A stretch of DNA of 64,000 bases from Dethiosulfovibrio peptidovorans (GTDB lineage Bacteria > Synergistota > Synergistia > Synergistales > Dethiosulfovibrionaceae): NCBI GenBank assembly GCA_002748665.1, contig PDTB01000017.1, positions 1-64,000 on the forward strand. Direction: 5' to 3'. The notes below the pieces were generated by a model that saw only the letters and a list, made by a program, of their open reading frames with translations, made no database searches and was not told the origin of the DNA. Numbering within the stretch: the stretch's first letter is position 1; each line of letters starts with the position of its first letter. A program made the translations under genes and the position numbers. Shown here piece after piece: positions 1 to 9,187 of the stretch.

Positions 1-272
1 TGGATGATTCACATACGACCAGGGCCATGAGCGTACTCGATCCTCATCGGTATCGGGTTATCCCCCAGCTGGGAGAGGTCTATTTTGACTTGGCGGGGAT
101 CATTAAGGGGCAACTGACATCCGCAGGCATCCCTGATTATAACATCGCTGTCGCAGACACCTGTACGGCTTGTGGCGAGACGTGCTGTTTCTCATACCGC
201 AGGGGGGACATTCGGGATCGAATGGTTCTTTTTTCCCGTGTAGATCATGCCATTTTTGTCGAAAAAAAGTGA
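1..272 (+). CDS. Laccase-domain (PgeF/YfiH-type) protein, C-terminal part
   Basis: This frame is open to the left edge, so the gene is 5'-truncated and only about 90 residues are visible. The tail has the family pattern: a hydrophobic helix ending in an AGI-type turn, a CTxC motif, then FSYRR followed by RM. Members are copper/zinc-binding enzymes reported as polyphenol oxidases or purine nucleoside phosphorylases, or as periplasm-independent peptidoglycan editing factors. The Met at 27 is internal. The family assignment rests on the C-terminal motifs only, so the substrate cannot be judged. Confidence 0.8.
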   Translation, partial: DDSHTTRAMSVLDPHRYRVIPQLGEVYFDLAGIIKGQLTSAGIPDYNIAVADTCTACGETCCFSYRRGDIRDRMVLFSRVDHAIFVEKK

Positions 273-362
273 TACTATTAGAAGTAGTAGCATATAAATG
301 GATGATCTCATATTAATAACCACACGTTGTGTCTATATCCGCTTAGATGGGGAGTGAAAAAC

Positions 363-1340
363 GTGGGATTAGAGAGAATGGGTGTCGTCGGCGTTGGCCA
401 TTTGGGACAGCATCACGCCCGTATTTATACGGAGGTTCTGGGGGCCCAACTGGTGGGCGTCGTCGATGTCAATAGTGATCGGGCCGCCAGTATTGGGCAA
501 TATCTGGGCGTTCCATACTATGACACCATAGATGAGTTGCTGGACGTGGCCCGCCCCGACGGTATCAGCGTGGTGGTCCCCACCGTACACCACTTCGAGG
601 TAGCACAGAAGGCTCTTCTTCGAGGGGTCCATGTGTTCATAGAAAAGCCGGTTACGACGACCGTGGATGAAGCGGAACAACTGCTCTCTATAGCAGCTGA
701 TCGGGATCTGGTTCTTCAGGTGGGGCATATAGAGCGGTTCAACAGTGCCATCCAATACGTTTCCAAAATCTCTCACGAGCCCATGTTCCTCCAATCCCGC
801 CGCCTTGGCCCGTTTTCCTCCAGGATCAGCGATGTTGGAGTTGTCCTGGATCTCATGATCCACGATATCGATATCGTCCTTTCCCTTGTTCGTTCCAAGA
901 TCGTGAGCATCTCAGCTACAGGACGCTGTATTCGCTCTGATTACGAGGATATAGCCTCGGCTCAGCTCTCTTTTGAGAACGGAGCCATGGCCCATATCCT
1001 GGTCAGCAGGGTCTCCGAACGCCGCCTTCGTCAGATGGAGATTATGGAGCCCGAGCGGTATCTCTCCATCAACTACGAGACTCAGGACGTCTCCATCCAT
1101 CGATGCGTGAACAAAAATGGTTCTGGGTTGGTCGAGGTTATTGAACATCCCATCTTTCCCAAGAGCGAGCCTCTCAAGCTGGAGCTCCAGCACTTTATCG
1201 GGTGTATCCGGGATGGCAAGCAACCATTGGTGGGTATTTCCGACGGAAAACGGGCTTTGGAGGTCGCTGTGGATGTCCTTAAACAAATCCACGGGGGGAT
1301 GCAGAGCTCAGGAACAAGAGGCCATCTGATGGGCTTTTGA
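363..1340 (+). CDS. Gfo/Idh/MocA-family NAD(P)-dependent sugar oxidoreductase
   Basis: A 325-residue dehydrogenase. The Rossmann GxGxxG lies at residues 10-15 (GVGHLG), and the family EKP motif with the catalytic lysine is at 94-96, followed by a GHIERFN segment. The start is taken as GTG 363, with GGGGAG eight bases upstream; an ATG at 327 has no ribosome site. Close relatives oxidise UDP-amino sugars at C3 (GnnA type, lipid A precursors) or act in surface glycan synthesis. That role is inference, as no lpx gene is in the window. A terminator hairpin follows directly, so it probably ends its transcript. Confidence 0.85.
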   Translation: MGLERMGVVGVGHLGQHHARIYTEVLGAQLVGVVDVNSDRAASIGQYLGVPYYDTIDELLDVARPDGISVVVPTVHHFEVAQKALLRGVHVFIEKPVTTTVDEAEQLLSIAADRDLVLQVGHIERFNSAIQYVSKISHEPMFLQSRRLGPFSSRISDVGVVLDLMIHDIDIVLSLVRSKIVSISATGRCIRSDYEDIASAQLSFENGAMAHILVSRVSERRLRQMEIMEPERYLSINYETQDVSIHRCVNKNGSGLVEVIEHPIFPKSEPLKLELQHFIGCIRDGKQPLVGISDGKRALEVAVDVLKQIHGGMQSSGTRGHLMGF

Positions 1341-1356
1341 TCGCCAGGTAGTGTAC

Positions 1357-1398
1357 AATACAGGGGAGGGGCTCTCGGGCCACCTCCCCGTATTTTTT
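1357..1398 (+). terminator. Rho-independent terminator after the oxidoreductase gene
   Basis: GGGGAGG (1363-1369) pairs with CCTCCCC (1383-1389), extended by ATAC/GTAT with a one-base bulge, and is followed by a TATTTTTT run. It separates the oxidoreductase from the small membrane protein gene. Confidence 0.75.
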
Positions 1399-1423
1399 AC
1401 GGTCATTCGAAGGAGGACCTGTC

Positions 1424-1669
1424 ATGGCTTTTATTCAGGCGATTCCCAGGGTTAACCTTCAGGCTCTTCTGGCTCTGGGATGTTTTGGACTTTGCCTTTT
1501 TTTCTCCCGGGTTGTCCGTCGGATCTCCGAGGGAGTTCTTCCTGGTGGACCAGGAACCGTGGCGTACATCCGATGCCTCATCGGTTTTCTTTTTGCCGCC
1601 GCAATCGCCTTAGGCGTAGCCTCTTTTGCCGGTTTGGATCTCTTGCACAAAGGAATATTGTATCCATGA
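1424..1669 (+). CDS. Small two-helix membrane protein, unknown function
   Basis: An 81-residue protein with two predicted membrane segments (about residues 13-32 and 47-71) joined by a short basic and Gly-rich loop. A strong AAGGAGG site precedes the ATG. Its stop codon overlaps the start of the next gene (ATGA), so the two are likely translationally coupled, and the product may serve with the exported protein downstream. I do not recognise the family. Confidence 0.65.
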   Translation: MAFIQAIPRVNLQALLALGCFGLCLFFSRVVRRISEGVLPGGPGTVAYIRCLIGFLFAAAIALGVASFAGLDLLHKGILYP

Positions 1670-3519
1670 GAGTGATGCCCATCCTCTGTCTTATTGTATT
1701 GTGCTCCTGGAGCTGTAGAGAGCCGCTCTTTGCCGTGGAACCTGCTACGATCCCCACCACGGAACTCGTTCGACCCCCTAAAGGCGACCGTGTCGAGTCG
1801 GAACGCCGTTTTGTCGAGAGCTATAAATCCTTTGTCGATCGCCGATATTGGGATGCTTTGGATGCTGTAGATGCGAGTCTCCAGGCCGATCCGTACAACG
1901 TGGACTGTTATCTTCTTCGCTCGTTGATCCGCTCGCATGTAGGACTCTCCGAGATGGCTCTTCAGGATCTTCGCTCCTATCTGGAGGTTCGTCCCATGGA
2001 CGCCACGGTTCAGAAGATCTTGTCGGCAGTCGTGAAGTTTCATGTGGATCCCCTCAAGAAAATAAAAACCGCCTATACTGGTTTTTCCCAGTCTCTAAAG
2101 AGTTTTCTCTCTCTTCCCCCTGAAGTGCCAACGGGGACAGTCGGCTTGAGACAGTGTGCGGCTCTGGGCGACGCCATCCTTCTAACAGATCAGTTTGCTG
2201 ATTTAGTCCAGGTTTTAGAGCCACATCGGCGGCGGAACCTGCCCTTCCCCGAGCCCGTTTCGGTGGTGTCTTTAAGTCGCTCTCGATTCCTGGTGGGGTC
2301 CAGGCAGGGACTTCTCGTCGAGTATGAGGATGACGGAAACACCTTTCTGTCCCTTCGAAGTCGCGATATCGGACCAGACGTGGGGGATATGGCCCTTCTC
2401 TCGTCCTCTCTCCTGGTCGTCACTCGTCCTATGGGGCGAACGGTGGACATCTATGACTATCCGTCTTTGAAAAAAATCCATAGCTGGGATCCCGACGATA
2501 AAGGCGTTTTCGAACCGAGAGCTGTGGCGATCCGGGGAAAGACGATCGCCGTCTCTGATCGGAACGGAGATCGTATCTGTCTGTTCTCCTGGCCTCGTCA
2601 CGACAAAGTACGTTTTCTGAAGAAAAGGTCACCCCGCTCTCTTGTCTGGGGACCGACTGGCGACCTTTTAGCTCTGTCCGACGACGGCAGCCTCTCGGTG
2701 TTTGCTCCTCAGGAGGACGGGGCGTGGGAGCAGACCAACCTTTTCGATGTTCCCGATGGAATGGCCCTTTTTGCCTTGGACGATCGTCGTGTCGTACTGT
2801 CCTCCGATGGACGATCCATTATGGTTTTTCAGCCCAGACCAGGCGATAAAAGTGGCATTTCAACCCTTGCGGCTCTAGCGGCCCCATCGGTGGACTCTGT
2901 CGATGCCGAACATGGATTAGCTGTGACGATTTACTCCGTCATGGGTACGGCATTTCCCCATTATCTTAACGAACAACGTGGTGTGCTTTCCGCCGTATGG
3001 AAAAATAAGATGAAGGCTGGCCGACTTTTGAAGGATTCTCGTACGAAAGGAGACGTGACTGCTGTCGTGGCACCCGGCCACGAGGCGAAGCTCTCAGCTG
3101 CGGTGGTCGTATCTGAGGCCGTAGGAGTGGATGATATCCTTCGCGACCTTTGGGGAAGGTCCCAAAAGATCTCACAGATCGTAGTCGATACTGCGGTCTT
3201 TTTCTCTCAGGCGGACATGAGACGACTAACCCGCTTCTGTCTCTTCAATGGAGTTTCCGTATCAGGCTGGGTGACCGATATTCCCGATGATCCCTTCCTG
3301 TCCATGGTGGAGAATACCGGGGGACGGTGGTACTATGCTCCTGTGCTCAACGACAACGACATAGATGATCTTTTTTCAAATACGTTTGTTTTTAAGATTT
3401 TTTACCCTCAAACAGTCAGGTCTTCTGGATATCCCAGTAAAAACATGTTATCAACCATCGTGGATTTTGGTATGATCTCATACCGGGGCTGGTTGCCCCT
3501 TTGGCCCGATCTGCTGTGA
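1666..3519 (+). CDS. Exported TPR / beta-propeller protein, unknown function
   Basis: A 617-residue protein starting at ATG 1666, which overlaps the previous stop. A signal peptide covers about residues 1-24, with cleavage probably after a Leu-Phe-Ala. Residues about 43-115 look like two TPR helix pairs. The middle (about 170-450) has regularly spaced hydrophobic strands and DRNGD/DDGS turns like a WD40/NHL-type propeller. The C-terminus (about 500-590) resembles the second half of a von Willebrand A domain, including an ENTGGRWYYAP segment, but no metal-binding DxSxS motif is visible. The domain calls are by eye. Probably periplasmic or envelope-attached. Confidence 0.6.
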   Translation: MRVMPILCLIVLCSWSCREPLFAVEPATIPTTELVRPPKGDRVESERRFVESYKSFVDRRYWDALDAVDASLQADPYNVDCYLLRSLIRSHVGLSEMALQDLRSYLEVRPMDATVQKILSAVVKFHVDPLKKIKTAYTGFSQSLKSFLSLPPEVPTGTVGLRQCAALGDAILLTDQFADLVQVLEPHRRRNLPFPEPVSVVSLSRSRFLVGSRQGLLVEYEDDGNTFLSLRSRDIGPDVGDMALLSSSLLVVTRPMGRTVDIYDYPSLKKIHSWDPDDKGVFEPRAVAIRGKTIAVSDRNGDRICLFSWPRHDKVRFLKKRSPRSLVWGPTGDLLALSDDGSLSVFAPQEDGAWEQTNLFDVPDGMALFALDDRRVVLSSDGRSIMVFQPRPGDKSGISTLAALAAPSVDSVDAEHGLAVTIYSVMGTAFPHYLNEQRGVLSAVWKNKMKAGRLLKDSRTKGDVTAVVAPGHEAKLSAAVVVSEAVGVDDILRDLWGRSQKISQIVVDTAVFFSQADMRRLTRFCLFNGVSVSGWVTDIPDDPFLSMVENTGGRWYYAPVLNDNDIDDLFSNTFVFKIFYPQTVRSSGYPSKNMLSTIVDFGMISYRGWLPLWPDLL

Positions 3520-3609
3520 CAATTGATGCGAAAGGGGGATCTCGGAGAGTGGAGAGACCTGAGGGCACGGGTTCAGACCAATTTGTTCACTAATTAGGAG
3601 GGAAAGGGA

Positions 3610-5169
3610 ATGGCGAGTCGATCCATCGACGAACTGTGTACACACCTTCTGGAAAAACGAGAGAAGGTGAGCTTAGGTGGCGGAACTAAAGCTGTTGCCA
3701 GGCAGAGAGAGAAGGGGAAAGGGACGGCCAGAGAAAGAATCCAGATGCTTTTAGATCAGGGTTCTTTCGTGGAGATTGACGAGTACGTTGAGCATCGGTG
3801 CCATAACTTTGGGATGGAGTCCAAGGTTATCCCCGGTGACGGGGTCGTCACTGGATGGGGAACCGTCGACGGACGAGTCGTCTACGTCTACAGTCAGGAT
3901 TTCACCGTTCTGGGTGGTTCCCTGGGGGAGATGCACGCAAAAAAGATCTGTAAAATTATGGATCTGGCTCTTCAGAACGGAGCTCCGGTGGTGGGGATCA
4001 ACGACAGTGGCGGTGCCAGAATCCAGGAAGCTGTCGATTCTCTTAACGGGTATGGGGGAATTTTCTATCGAAACACCCAGGCCAGTGGGGTGGTCCCCCA
4101 GATATCGGTTATCGTGGGGCCTACAGCAGGAGGTGCCGTCTACAGTCCAGCTCTGACCGACTATATTTTCATGGTAGAGAAAACTGGGATTATGCACATC
4201 ACAGGTCCAGCCGTCATCAAGGCCGTGACCGGCGAAGAGGTCTCCAGCGAGGAGCTGGGAGGAGCGATGACTCATAACAGCAAGTCAGGCAACGCCCATT
4301 TCTTCGCCTCATCCGAGGCCGAGTGTTTTCAGCAAGTCAGGGAGGTCCTGGGCTTTCTTCCAAGTAACAACATGGACGACGCCCCCCTCCGAAAGACGGC
4401 GGACAGGGCTGATCGGGTGGAACTTGCCCTTCGGGAGTTGGTTCCCACAAATCCCAACAAGGCTTACGACGTTCGAGACGTGATCACGAAGATCGTGGAC
4501 GACGGACGTTTCGTGGAGGTCCAGCCCTTGTGGGCCAAAAACATGGTTATCGGCTATGGATCCTTCGGCGGACAGGCTGTAGGTATCGTGGCCAATCAGG
4601 CCAATAACATGGCGGGATGCCTGGATATCGACAACTCGGACAAGGCCAGTCGATTCATTCGTCATTGTGATGCTTTTAATTTACCTATAGTAACACTGGT
4701 CGACGTCCCTGGGTATCTACCTGGAAAGACCCAGGAATGGAACGGCATTATCCGCCATGGAGCCAAGCTTCTGTACGCCTATAGCGAGGCAACGGTCCCC
4801 CTGATCTCCGTGGTATTGAGAAAAGCCTATGGAGGGGCCTACTTGGGTATGTGTGCCAAGGCTCTGGGGGCCGATACGGTTTTGGCGTGGCCTCAGGCCC
4901 AGATTGCCGTCATGGGAGCCGAGGGTGCCGCCAACATCATCTTCCGAAAGGAGATATCCGAGGCTGAGGATCAGCAGGCCACGAGGCAGCAGAAGATCGA
5001 CGAATACGAGAAGGCTTTCGCCAATCCCTACCAGGCAGCGAGTCGAGGGCTTGTGGACAAGGTGATCCTTCCCGAGGAGACTCGACAGGAGATTATCCTT
5101 GCTCTTCAGAGCAACGGATCCAAGCGTAAGGCTCCTCCTCGCAGGAAACACGGCGTCATGCCCCATTAA
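3610..5169 (+). CDS. mmdA: Methylmalonyl-CoA decarboxylase, carboxyltransferase (alpha) subunit
   Basis: A 519-residue acyl-CoA carboxyltransferase of the propionyl-CoA carboxylase beta type. It has two crotonase-like halves with the GGARIQE oxyanion region, a GPTAGGAVYSPALTD segment and a VDVPGY motif in the C-terminal half. It moves CO2 from the acyl-CoA to the carrier biotin. Its length and type differ from glutaconyl-CoA decarboxylase alpha subunits. First gene of mmdA-mmdD-mmdC-mmdB, with a strong AGGAGGGAAAGG site. Propionyl/methylmalonyl-CoA is the most likely substrate; the exact acyl-CoA is inferred. Confidence 0.88.
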   Translation: MASRSIDELCTHLLEKREKVSLGGGTKAVARQREKGKGTARERIQMLLDQGSFVEIDEYVEHRCHNFGMESKVIPGDGVVTGWGTVDGRVVYVYSQDFTVLGGSLGEMHAKKICKIMDLALQNGAPVVGINDSGGARIQEAVDSLNGYGGIFYRNTQASGVVPQISVIVGPTAGGAVYSPALTDYIFMVEKTGIMHITGPAVIKAVTGEEVSSEELGGAMTHNSKSGNAHFFASSEAECFQQVREVLGFLPSNNMDDAPLRKTADRADRVELALRELVPTNPNKAYDVRDVITKIVDDGRFVEVQPLWAKNMVIGYGSFGGQAVGIVANQANNMAGCLDIDNSDKASRFIRHCDAFNLPIVTLVDVPGYLPGKTQEWNGIIRHGAKLLYAYSEATVPLISVVLRKAYGGAYLGMCAKALGADTVLAWPQAQIAVMGAEGAANIIFRKEISEAEDQQATRQQKIDEYEKAFANPYQAASRGLVDKVILPEETRQEIILALQSNGSKRKAPPRRKHGVMPH

Positions 5170-5181
5170 AGGAGGTCTGTT

Positions 5182-5604
5182 ATGGAAAACGCCGTTTTCG
5201 AGGGAATCAGCGGTGCTTTGAGCCTGTCTGTAATAGCCTTCAGCATCGTCTTTCTGGTCCTGTTGGGACTGACGGTGGTGATATTCACGATCCGGCTGTT
5301 CGTGAGCTTTAAAAAAGAGGTGCAATCTCCCGGAGGTTCAGGTAAACCATCCCAGATGGCGCTGTCTCAAGCCGCTGTGATGCCCCCCCTCTCGGGATCG
5401 ATCCCGTCGAAGGGATTGTCTCCTGAGCTGGTCGCGGCTATCAGCGGTGTGCTGATTGCAAAGCTGGGGAATGGGACTCGGATTCTCAGTGTTCAGCCGG
5501 CTCGAGGGGAAGGTCTTCGGCACTCGTGGCTTAACTGGGGGCGTTTTGATGGACTGCAGGGATTGGATCGATCGGCCTGGACCGCAGGTAATCGAAAGTT
5601 TTAG
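5182..5604 (+). CDS. mmdD: Sodium-pump decarboxylase delta/gamma subunit (OadG/MmdD family)
   Basis: A 140-residue protein with one N-terminal membrane helix (about residues 12-37), a short polar stretch and a small soluble tail. This is the usual plan of OadG/MmdD subunits, which anchor the carboxyltransferase and carrier to the membrane beta subunit. AAAGGAGG lies just before the ATG, 12 bases after mmdA. Sequence conservation in this family is low, so position in the operon carries much of the call. Confidence 0.8.
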   Translation: MENAVFEGISGALSLSVIAFSIVFLVLLGLTVVIFTIRLFVSFKKEVQSPGGSGKPSQMALSQAAVMPPLSGSIPSKGLSPELVAAISGVLIAKLGNGTRILSVQPARGEGLRHSWLNWGRFDGLQGLDRSAWTAGNRKF

Positions 5605-5631
5605 ACGTATTATGAAAGGATGAATACGATC

Positions 5632-6045
5632 ATGGCGGAAAAATACAGAGTGACGGTTAATGGAACGCCCTTCGATGTGGAAGTGGAGGCCCTGGGCGCT
5701 GTCTCAGCATCGGCCCCGTCTCCTGCACCTGCTCCGGCTGCGCCCCCTGCTCCAACTCCAGCTCCGACTCCAGCCTCCAGTCCGGCTCCAGCTCCTGCGC
5801 CAACGCCAGCAGCGTCGGTCTCGGCATCCGGTGGTGAGTCCGTGACGGCTCCTATGCCCGGAAAGATCCTTCGGGTTGTCGTCGCCCAGGGGGGATCCGT
5901 GGCGACCGGTGATGTGCTTATGATCCTGGAGGCCATGAAGATGGAGAACGAGATCGTGGCTCCTGCCGCCGGAACGGTAACCCAGCTACTCGCAAAAGAA
6001 GGAGCTACGGTCAACAGTGGTGATGTCCTGGCCGTAATCGGCTGA
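5632..6045 (+). CDS. mmdC: Biotin carrier subunit of the decarboxylase
   Basis: A 137-residue biotinyl-domain protein. It has a short N-terminal segment, a flexible Pro/Ala linker (about residues 28-62), then a biotinyl domain with the EAMKMEN motif; the biotinylated lysine is residue 103. The carrier shuttles carboxyl groups from MmdA to the MmdB pump. ATG 5632 is chosen because AAAGGA (5615-5620) is properly spaced from it; the ATG at 5620 overlaps that site. The low-complexity linker creates a long spurious antisense frame. Confidence 0.92.
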   Translation: MAEKYRVTVNGTPFDVEVEALGAVSASAPSPAPAPAAPPAPTPAPTPASSPAPAPAPTPAASVSASGGESVTAPMPGKILRVVVAQGGSVATGDVLMILEAMKMENEIVAPAAGTVTQLLAKEGATVNSGDVLAVIG

Positions 6046-6059
6046 TTTGGAGGAGTGCT

Positions 6060-7181
6060 ATGGAGCTCTATCTCCAATCTATGGCAAAGGTCCTGGGATC
6101 GTCAGGATTTGCCGCCCTGACCTGGGGCAACATCATCATGTTGGTCGTGGCGTTTGCCTTTCTGTATCTGGCCATAGCCAAGGGCTTTGAGCCGCTCCTT
6201 TTGGTGCCTATAGCCTTCGGATGCGTTCTTGTGAACCTTCCTCTGTCGGGGATTATGGATGAAGGTGGCTTTCTTCGGTATGTCTTTTTTGGAACGGAAC
6301 ACGAGATTTACCCGGTGATCATCTTTATGGGTATAGGAGCCTTGACGGATTTTGCGCCGCTGTTGGCTAATCCGGTGACGTTTCTCCTCGGAGCGGCAGC
6401 GCAGCTGGGCGTGTTCATCGCCCTATTCGGGGCCATGGCCATGGGTTTTTCGGTCAAGGAGGCAGCTTCTATCGCCATTATCGGCGGAGCCGACGGTCCG
6501 ACCAGTATCTATCTCACCATGAAGCTGGCCCCTCAGATTCTGGGTGCTGTCGCTGTGGCTGCCTACAGCTACATGTCTTTGGTCCCCCTGATCCAGCCTC
6601 CTGTGATCAAGCTCCTGACCTCCAAGGCCGACAGAGCCATCCGTATGGATAATCTTCGTCCGGTCAGCAAGATGGAGAGAATCCTGTTCCCCATCGTATG
6701 TACCGTGGCGGCGGGGTTGCTCTTGCCTATGTCGGTCCCCCTTATCGGGATACTCATGTTTGGGAATCTCGTCAGGGAGTGTGGTGTGACCGATCGGTTA
6801 AGTCAAGCAGCTCAAAACGAGATACTCAACGCGACCACCATTTTCCTGGGGCTGTCGGTGGGAGCGACCATGAACGCCGCCGATTTTCTTACCCTGGGGA
6901 CCATCAAAATCATCGTGCTGGGGTTGGTTGCCTTCGTCGCCAGCACAGCAGGTGGGGTCCTGTTTGGTCAGCTGATGAAGGTCCTGAGCGGAGGGAGGAT
7001 CAATCCCATGATCGGAGCTGCCGGGGTTTCGGCTGTCCCTATGGCGGCTCGAGTGGTTCAGAACGTTTCTCAGAAGGAGAATCCAGGTAACTTTCTATTG
7101 ATGCACGCAATGGGGCCCAACGTGGCCGGTGTGATAGGTACTGCCGTGGCTGCGTCGGTGATGCTTACGTTGCTCAGCTAA
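6060..7181 (+). CDS. mmdB: Na+-pumping decarboxylase beta subunit (OadB/MmdB/GcdB)
   Basis: A 373-residue polytopic membrane protein with about nine or more helices. It carries the family GGADGPT motif, whose aspartate is implicated in Na+ binding in OadB, and a GAAGVSAVPMAARVVQ segment near the end. It decarboxylates carboxybiotin and exports Na+, coupling fermentation to an ion gradient. Last gene of the mmd operon. No separate mmdE-like gene is present. Confidence 0.92.
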   Translation: MELYLQSMAKVLGSSGFAALTWGNIIMLVVAFAFLYLAIAKGFEPLLLVPIAFGCVLVNLPLSGIMDEGGFLRYVFFGTEHEIYPVIIFMGIGALTDFAPLLANPVTFLLGAAAQLGVFIALFGAMAMGFSVKEAASIAIIGGADGPTSIYLTMKLAPQILGAVAVAAYSYMSLVPLIQPPVIKLLTSKADRAIRMDNLRPVSKMERILFPIVCTVAAGLLLPMSVPLIGILMFGNLVRECGVTDRLSQAAQNEILNATTIFLGLSVGATMNAADFLTLGTIKIIVLGLVAFVASTAGGVLFGQLMKVLSGGRINPMIGAAGVSAVPMAARVVQNVSQKENPGNFLLMHAMGPNVAGVIGTAVAASVMLTLLS

Positions 7182-7193
7182 AGGAGAGGTCCC

Positions 7194-8288
7194 ATGAGAG
7201 TCGTCATCGGGTCGGACCATGCCGGGTATGACCTTAAAAAAGAGCTGATCTCCTTCCTCCAGAATCTCCATTTGGATGTGTCCGATTTTGGGACCGATAG
7301 TGGAAATGTCTCCTGCGATTACCCTGACATCGCTCTTCAGGTAGCTAAGATAGTGGCTTCCGATGAGGCTGACCGGGGAATCCTGATCTGTGGTTCCGGT
7401 ATAGGCATGTCCATAGCCGCCAACAAGGTACCTGGCGCGTACTGCGCTCTCTGTCGGGATCAAGGGGATGCTGAGCTCTCCCGGCGTCACAACGATGCCA
7501 ACATCTTGGCGCTGCCCGGTCGGGGAGCCGACGTGGATCGATCAAAAGACATCGTCTCTGTGTGGCTGAAAACCGATTTTGAGGGAGACCGTCATGTCCG
7601 GCGTACTCAGAAAATTCGTGCGTTTGAGCACAGTCTCTCCAAGTCCTTTGGGCAAAAACGGGGGGAAATCGTGATTTTCGACCATCCCCTGGTCCAGCAT
7701 AAGGTGAGTCTCATCCGGGATGTCCGCACGTCGGTCAAGGATTTTCGAGACCTGGTCCAGGAGATATCCAGCCTTATGGTCTACGAGATCACCCGGGACT
7801 TGCCTTTGGAGATGATCGACGTGGAGACCCCCCTGACCACGACCAAGGCCTACGCTCTGGCAGGAAAAAAGCTCGCGGTGGTCCCCATCCTTCGAGCGGG
7901 CATGGGCATGATGGATGGCATCCTGGATCTGGTACCGAACGCCAAAGTCGGATTTATTGGCCTGTACCGTGATCCCGAGACCCTGGAGCCTGTTGAGTAT
8001 TACTGCAAGCTTCCCGGCGATATCAATGAAAGGGAGATTTTTATCCTGGATCCGATGTTGGCGACGGGAGGCTCGGCCGTGGCGGCCATTGACATGATCA
8101 AAAAACGAGGGGCCCGGCGGATCTCCCTGGTCTGTCTTATCTCCGCTCCCGAGGGAGTGGAGCGGGTTCATCTGGCCCATTCCGACGTTAATATCTACTG
8201 CGCAGCTCTGGATAGCCATCTGAACGACCACGGCTACATCGTCCCCGGCCTGGGGGATGCCGGAGATCGACTCTTCGGGACCAAATGA
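7194..8288 (+). CDS. Fused ribose-5-phosphate isomerase B / uracil phosphoribosyltransferase
   Basis: A single 364-residue frame carrying two complete enzymes. Residues 1-about 148 are RpiB: SDHAG at 7-11, catalytic cysteine C66 in LICGSG, and [10 protein letters not shown] near 98-106. Residues about 155-364 are Upp: an RAGMG segment at 234-238, the PRPP loop [10 protein letters not shown] at 285-294 and the uracil-binding end [13 protein letters not shown]. No stop or frameshift separates them. RpiB interconverts ribulose-5-P and ribose-5-P, the precursor of PRPP; Upp uses PRPP and uracil to make UMP. AAAGGAGAGG precedes the ATG; the stop overlaps the next start. Confidence 0.93.
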   Translation: MRVVIGSDHAGYDLKKELISFLQNLHLDVSDFGTDSGNVSCDYPDIALQVAKIVASDEADRGILICGSGIGMSIAANKVPGAYCALCRDQGDAELSRRHNDANILALPGRGADVDRSKDIVSVWLKTDFEGDRHVRRTQKIRAFEHSLSKSFGQKRGEIVIFDHPLVQHKVSLIRDVRTSVKDFRDLVQEISSLMVYEITRDLPLEMIDVETPLTTTKAYALAGKKLAVVPILRAGMGMMDGILDLVPNAKVGFIGLYRDPETLEPVEYYCKLPGDINEREIFILDPMLATGGSAVAAIDMIKKRGARRISLVCLISAPEGVERVHLAHSDVNIYCAALDSHLNDHGYIVPGLGDAGDRLFGTK

Positions 8289-9172
8289 CCTGGATCTCCC
8301 TTGATGCCTCGACGATCACGGCAACGGTGTTTCTTTTTTTATGGGGGATCGGACTGACCCCTCTGTCCATAAAACTTGCGGGGCGTTTTGGGCTGGTTGA
8401 TCGCCCTGAGCCCCGCAAAATCCACAGGGAGCCCGTTCCTCGAGGAGCTGGGCTCATCCTCTGGGCTGGATACCTGTTCTGGAGTCTGATATTCTCCCCG
8501 GCAGGTATTTTTTTCCCGACATTGATCACAGGATGTTCAATGGTGTTCCTGGTGGGATATCTGGACGATATGATTTCCCTGAGTCCACGCCTGCGTCTCT
8601 TGGTTCATCTGATGGCTGCAGGGCTTGTCGCTGTGCCTTTTTTTAAGGGTGCTCTTGTGCCCACTATTCTGTCGATCCTGTGGATCGCTGGCACGACCAA
8701 TGCATACAACCTGATCGACGGAATGAATGGCCTGTCACTGTCCATGGCCACCTTGGCTTTGGCTGCTCTGGCCCTTCGAGGCTATCCTGCGACGACCCTC
8801 CCTCTGGTGGCCCTCTGCCTGGGGGTTCTTCCCTGGAACTGGCCGAAAGCCAGGACGTTCCTGGGCGATGGAGGCGTTTATTTTCTTGGATTTGTGGTCT
8901 CCTCTCTGACTTTACCCTCTCTCTCCTCCTTCTTTATAAAGCCGGGAGGTCGAGAACTGCTGGGGCTCGTCTTTTGGGGAGGGGTTCCGGTCATCGACAC
9001 CATGATCACTATCGTGCGTCGTCTTCTCAGACACCGTTCCCCTTTTTTGCCGGATCGGGGGCATGTACATCATCGCCTTCTGGATCTTGGTTTCTCCACG
9101 CAAGCCGTTTTGGCGATTCTCTCCCTTGCTCAGGTTTTTGCCTTGGGAGTGGGGACGTCTTTTTTACGATAA
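8285..9172 (+). CDS. Undecaprenyl-phosphate glycosyl-1-phosphate transferase (WecA/TagO-type)
   Basis: A 295-residue polytopic protein of the MraY/WecA superfamily. Visible motifs are an aspartate pair (GYLDD), [18 protein letters not shown] and the cytoplasmic HVHHRLL that marks WecA-type rather than MraY enzymes. It should attach a sugar-1-phosphate (commonly GlcNAc-1-P) to undecaprenyl phosphate and so start a surface glycan. The true MraY is elsewhere in this window (62667-63623). The start overlaps the rpiB-upp stop (ATGA). Confidence 0.87.
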   Translation: MTWISLDASTITATVFLFLWGIGLTPLSIKLAGRFGLVDRPEPRKIHREPVPRGAGLILWAGYLFWSLIFSPAGIFFPTLITGCSMVFLVGYLDDMISLSPRLRLLVHLMAAGLVAVPFFKGALVPTILSILWIAGTTNAYNLIDGMNGLSLSMATLALAALALRGYPATTLPLVALCLGVLPWNWPKARTFLGDGGVYFLGFVVSSLTLPSLSSFFIKPGGRELLGLVFWGGVPVIDTMITIVRRLLRHRSPFLPDRGHVHHRLLDLGFSTQAVLAILSLAQVFALGVGTSFLR

Positions 9173-9187
9173 CTCACAGACCGGTGA

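Noticed and set aside
369-863. Antisense open frame of 164 codons inside the oxidoreductase gene
   Set aside because: It mirrors a well-supported gene, has no ribosome site and no recognisable motif; the coding strand has the Rossmann and EKP motifs.
5610-6077. Antisense Gly/Ala-rich frame across the biotin carrier gene
   Set aside because: It is produced by the low-complexity Pro/Ala linker on the other strand.
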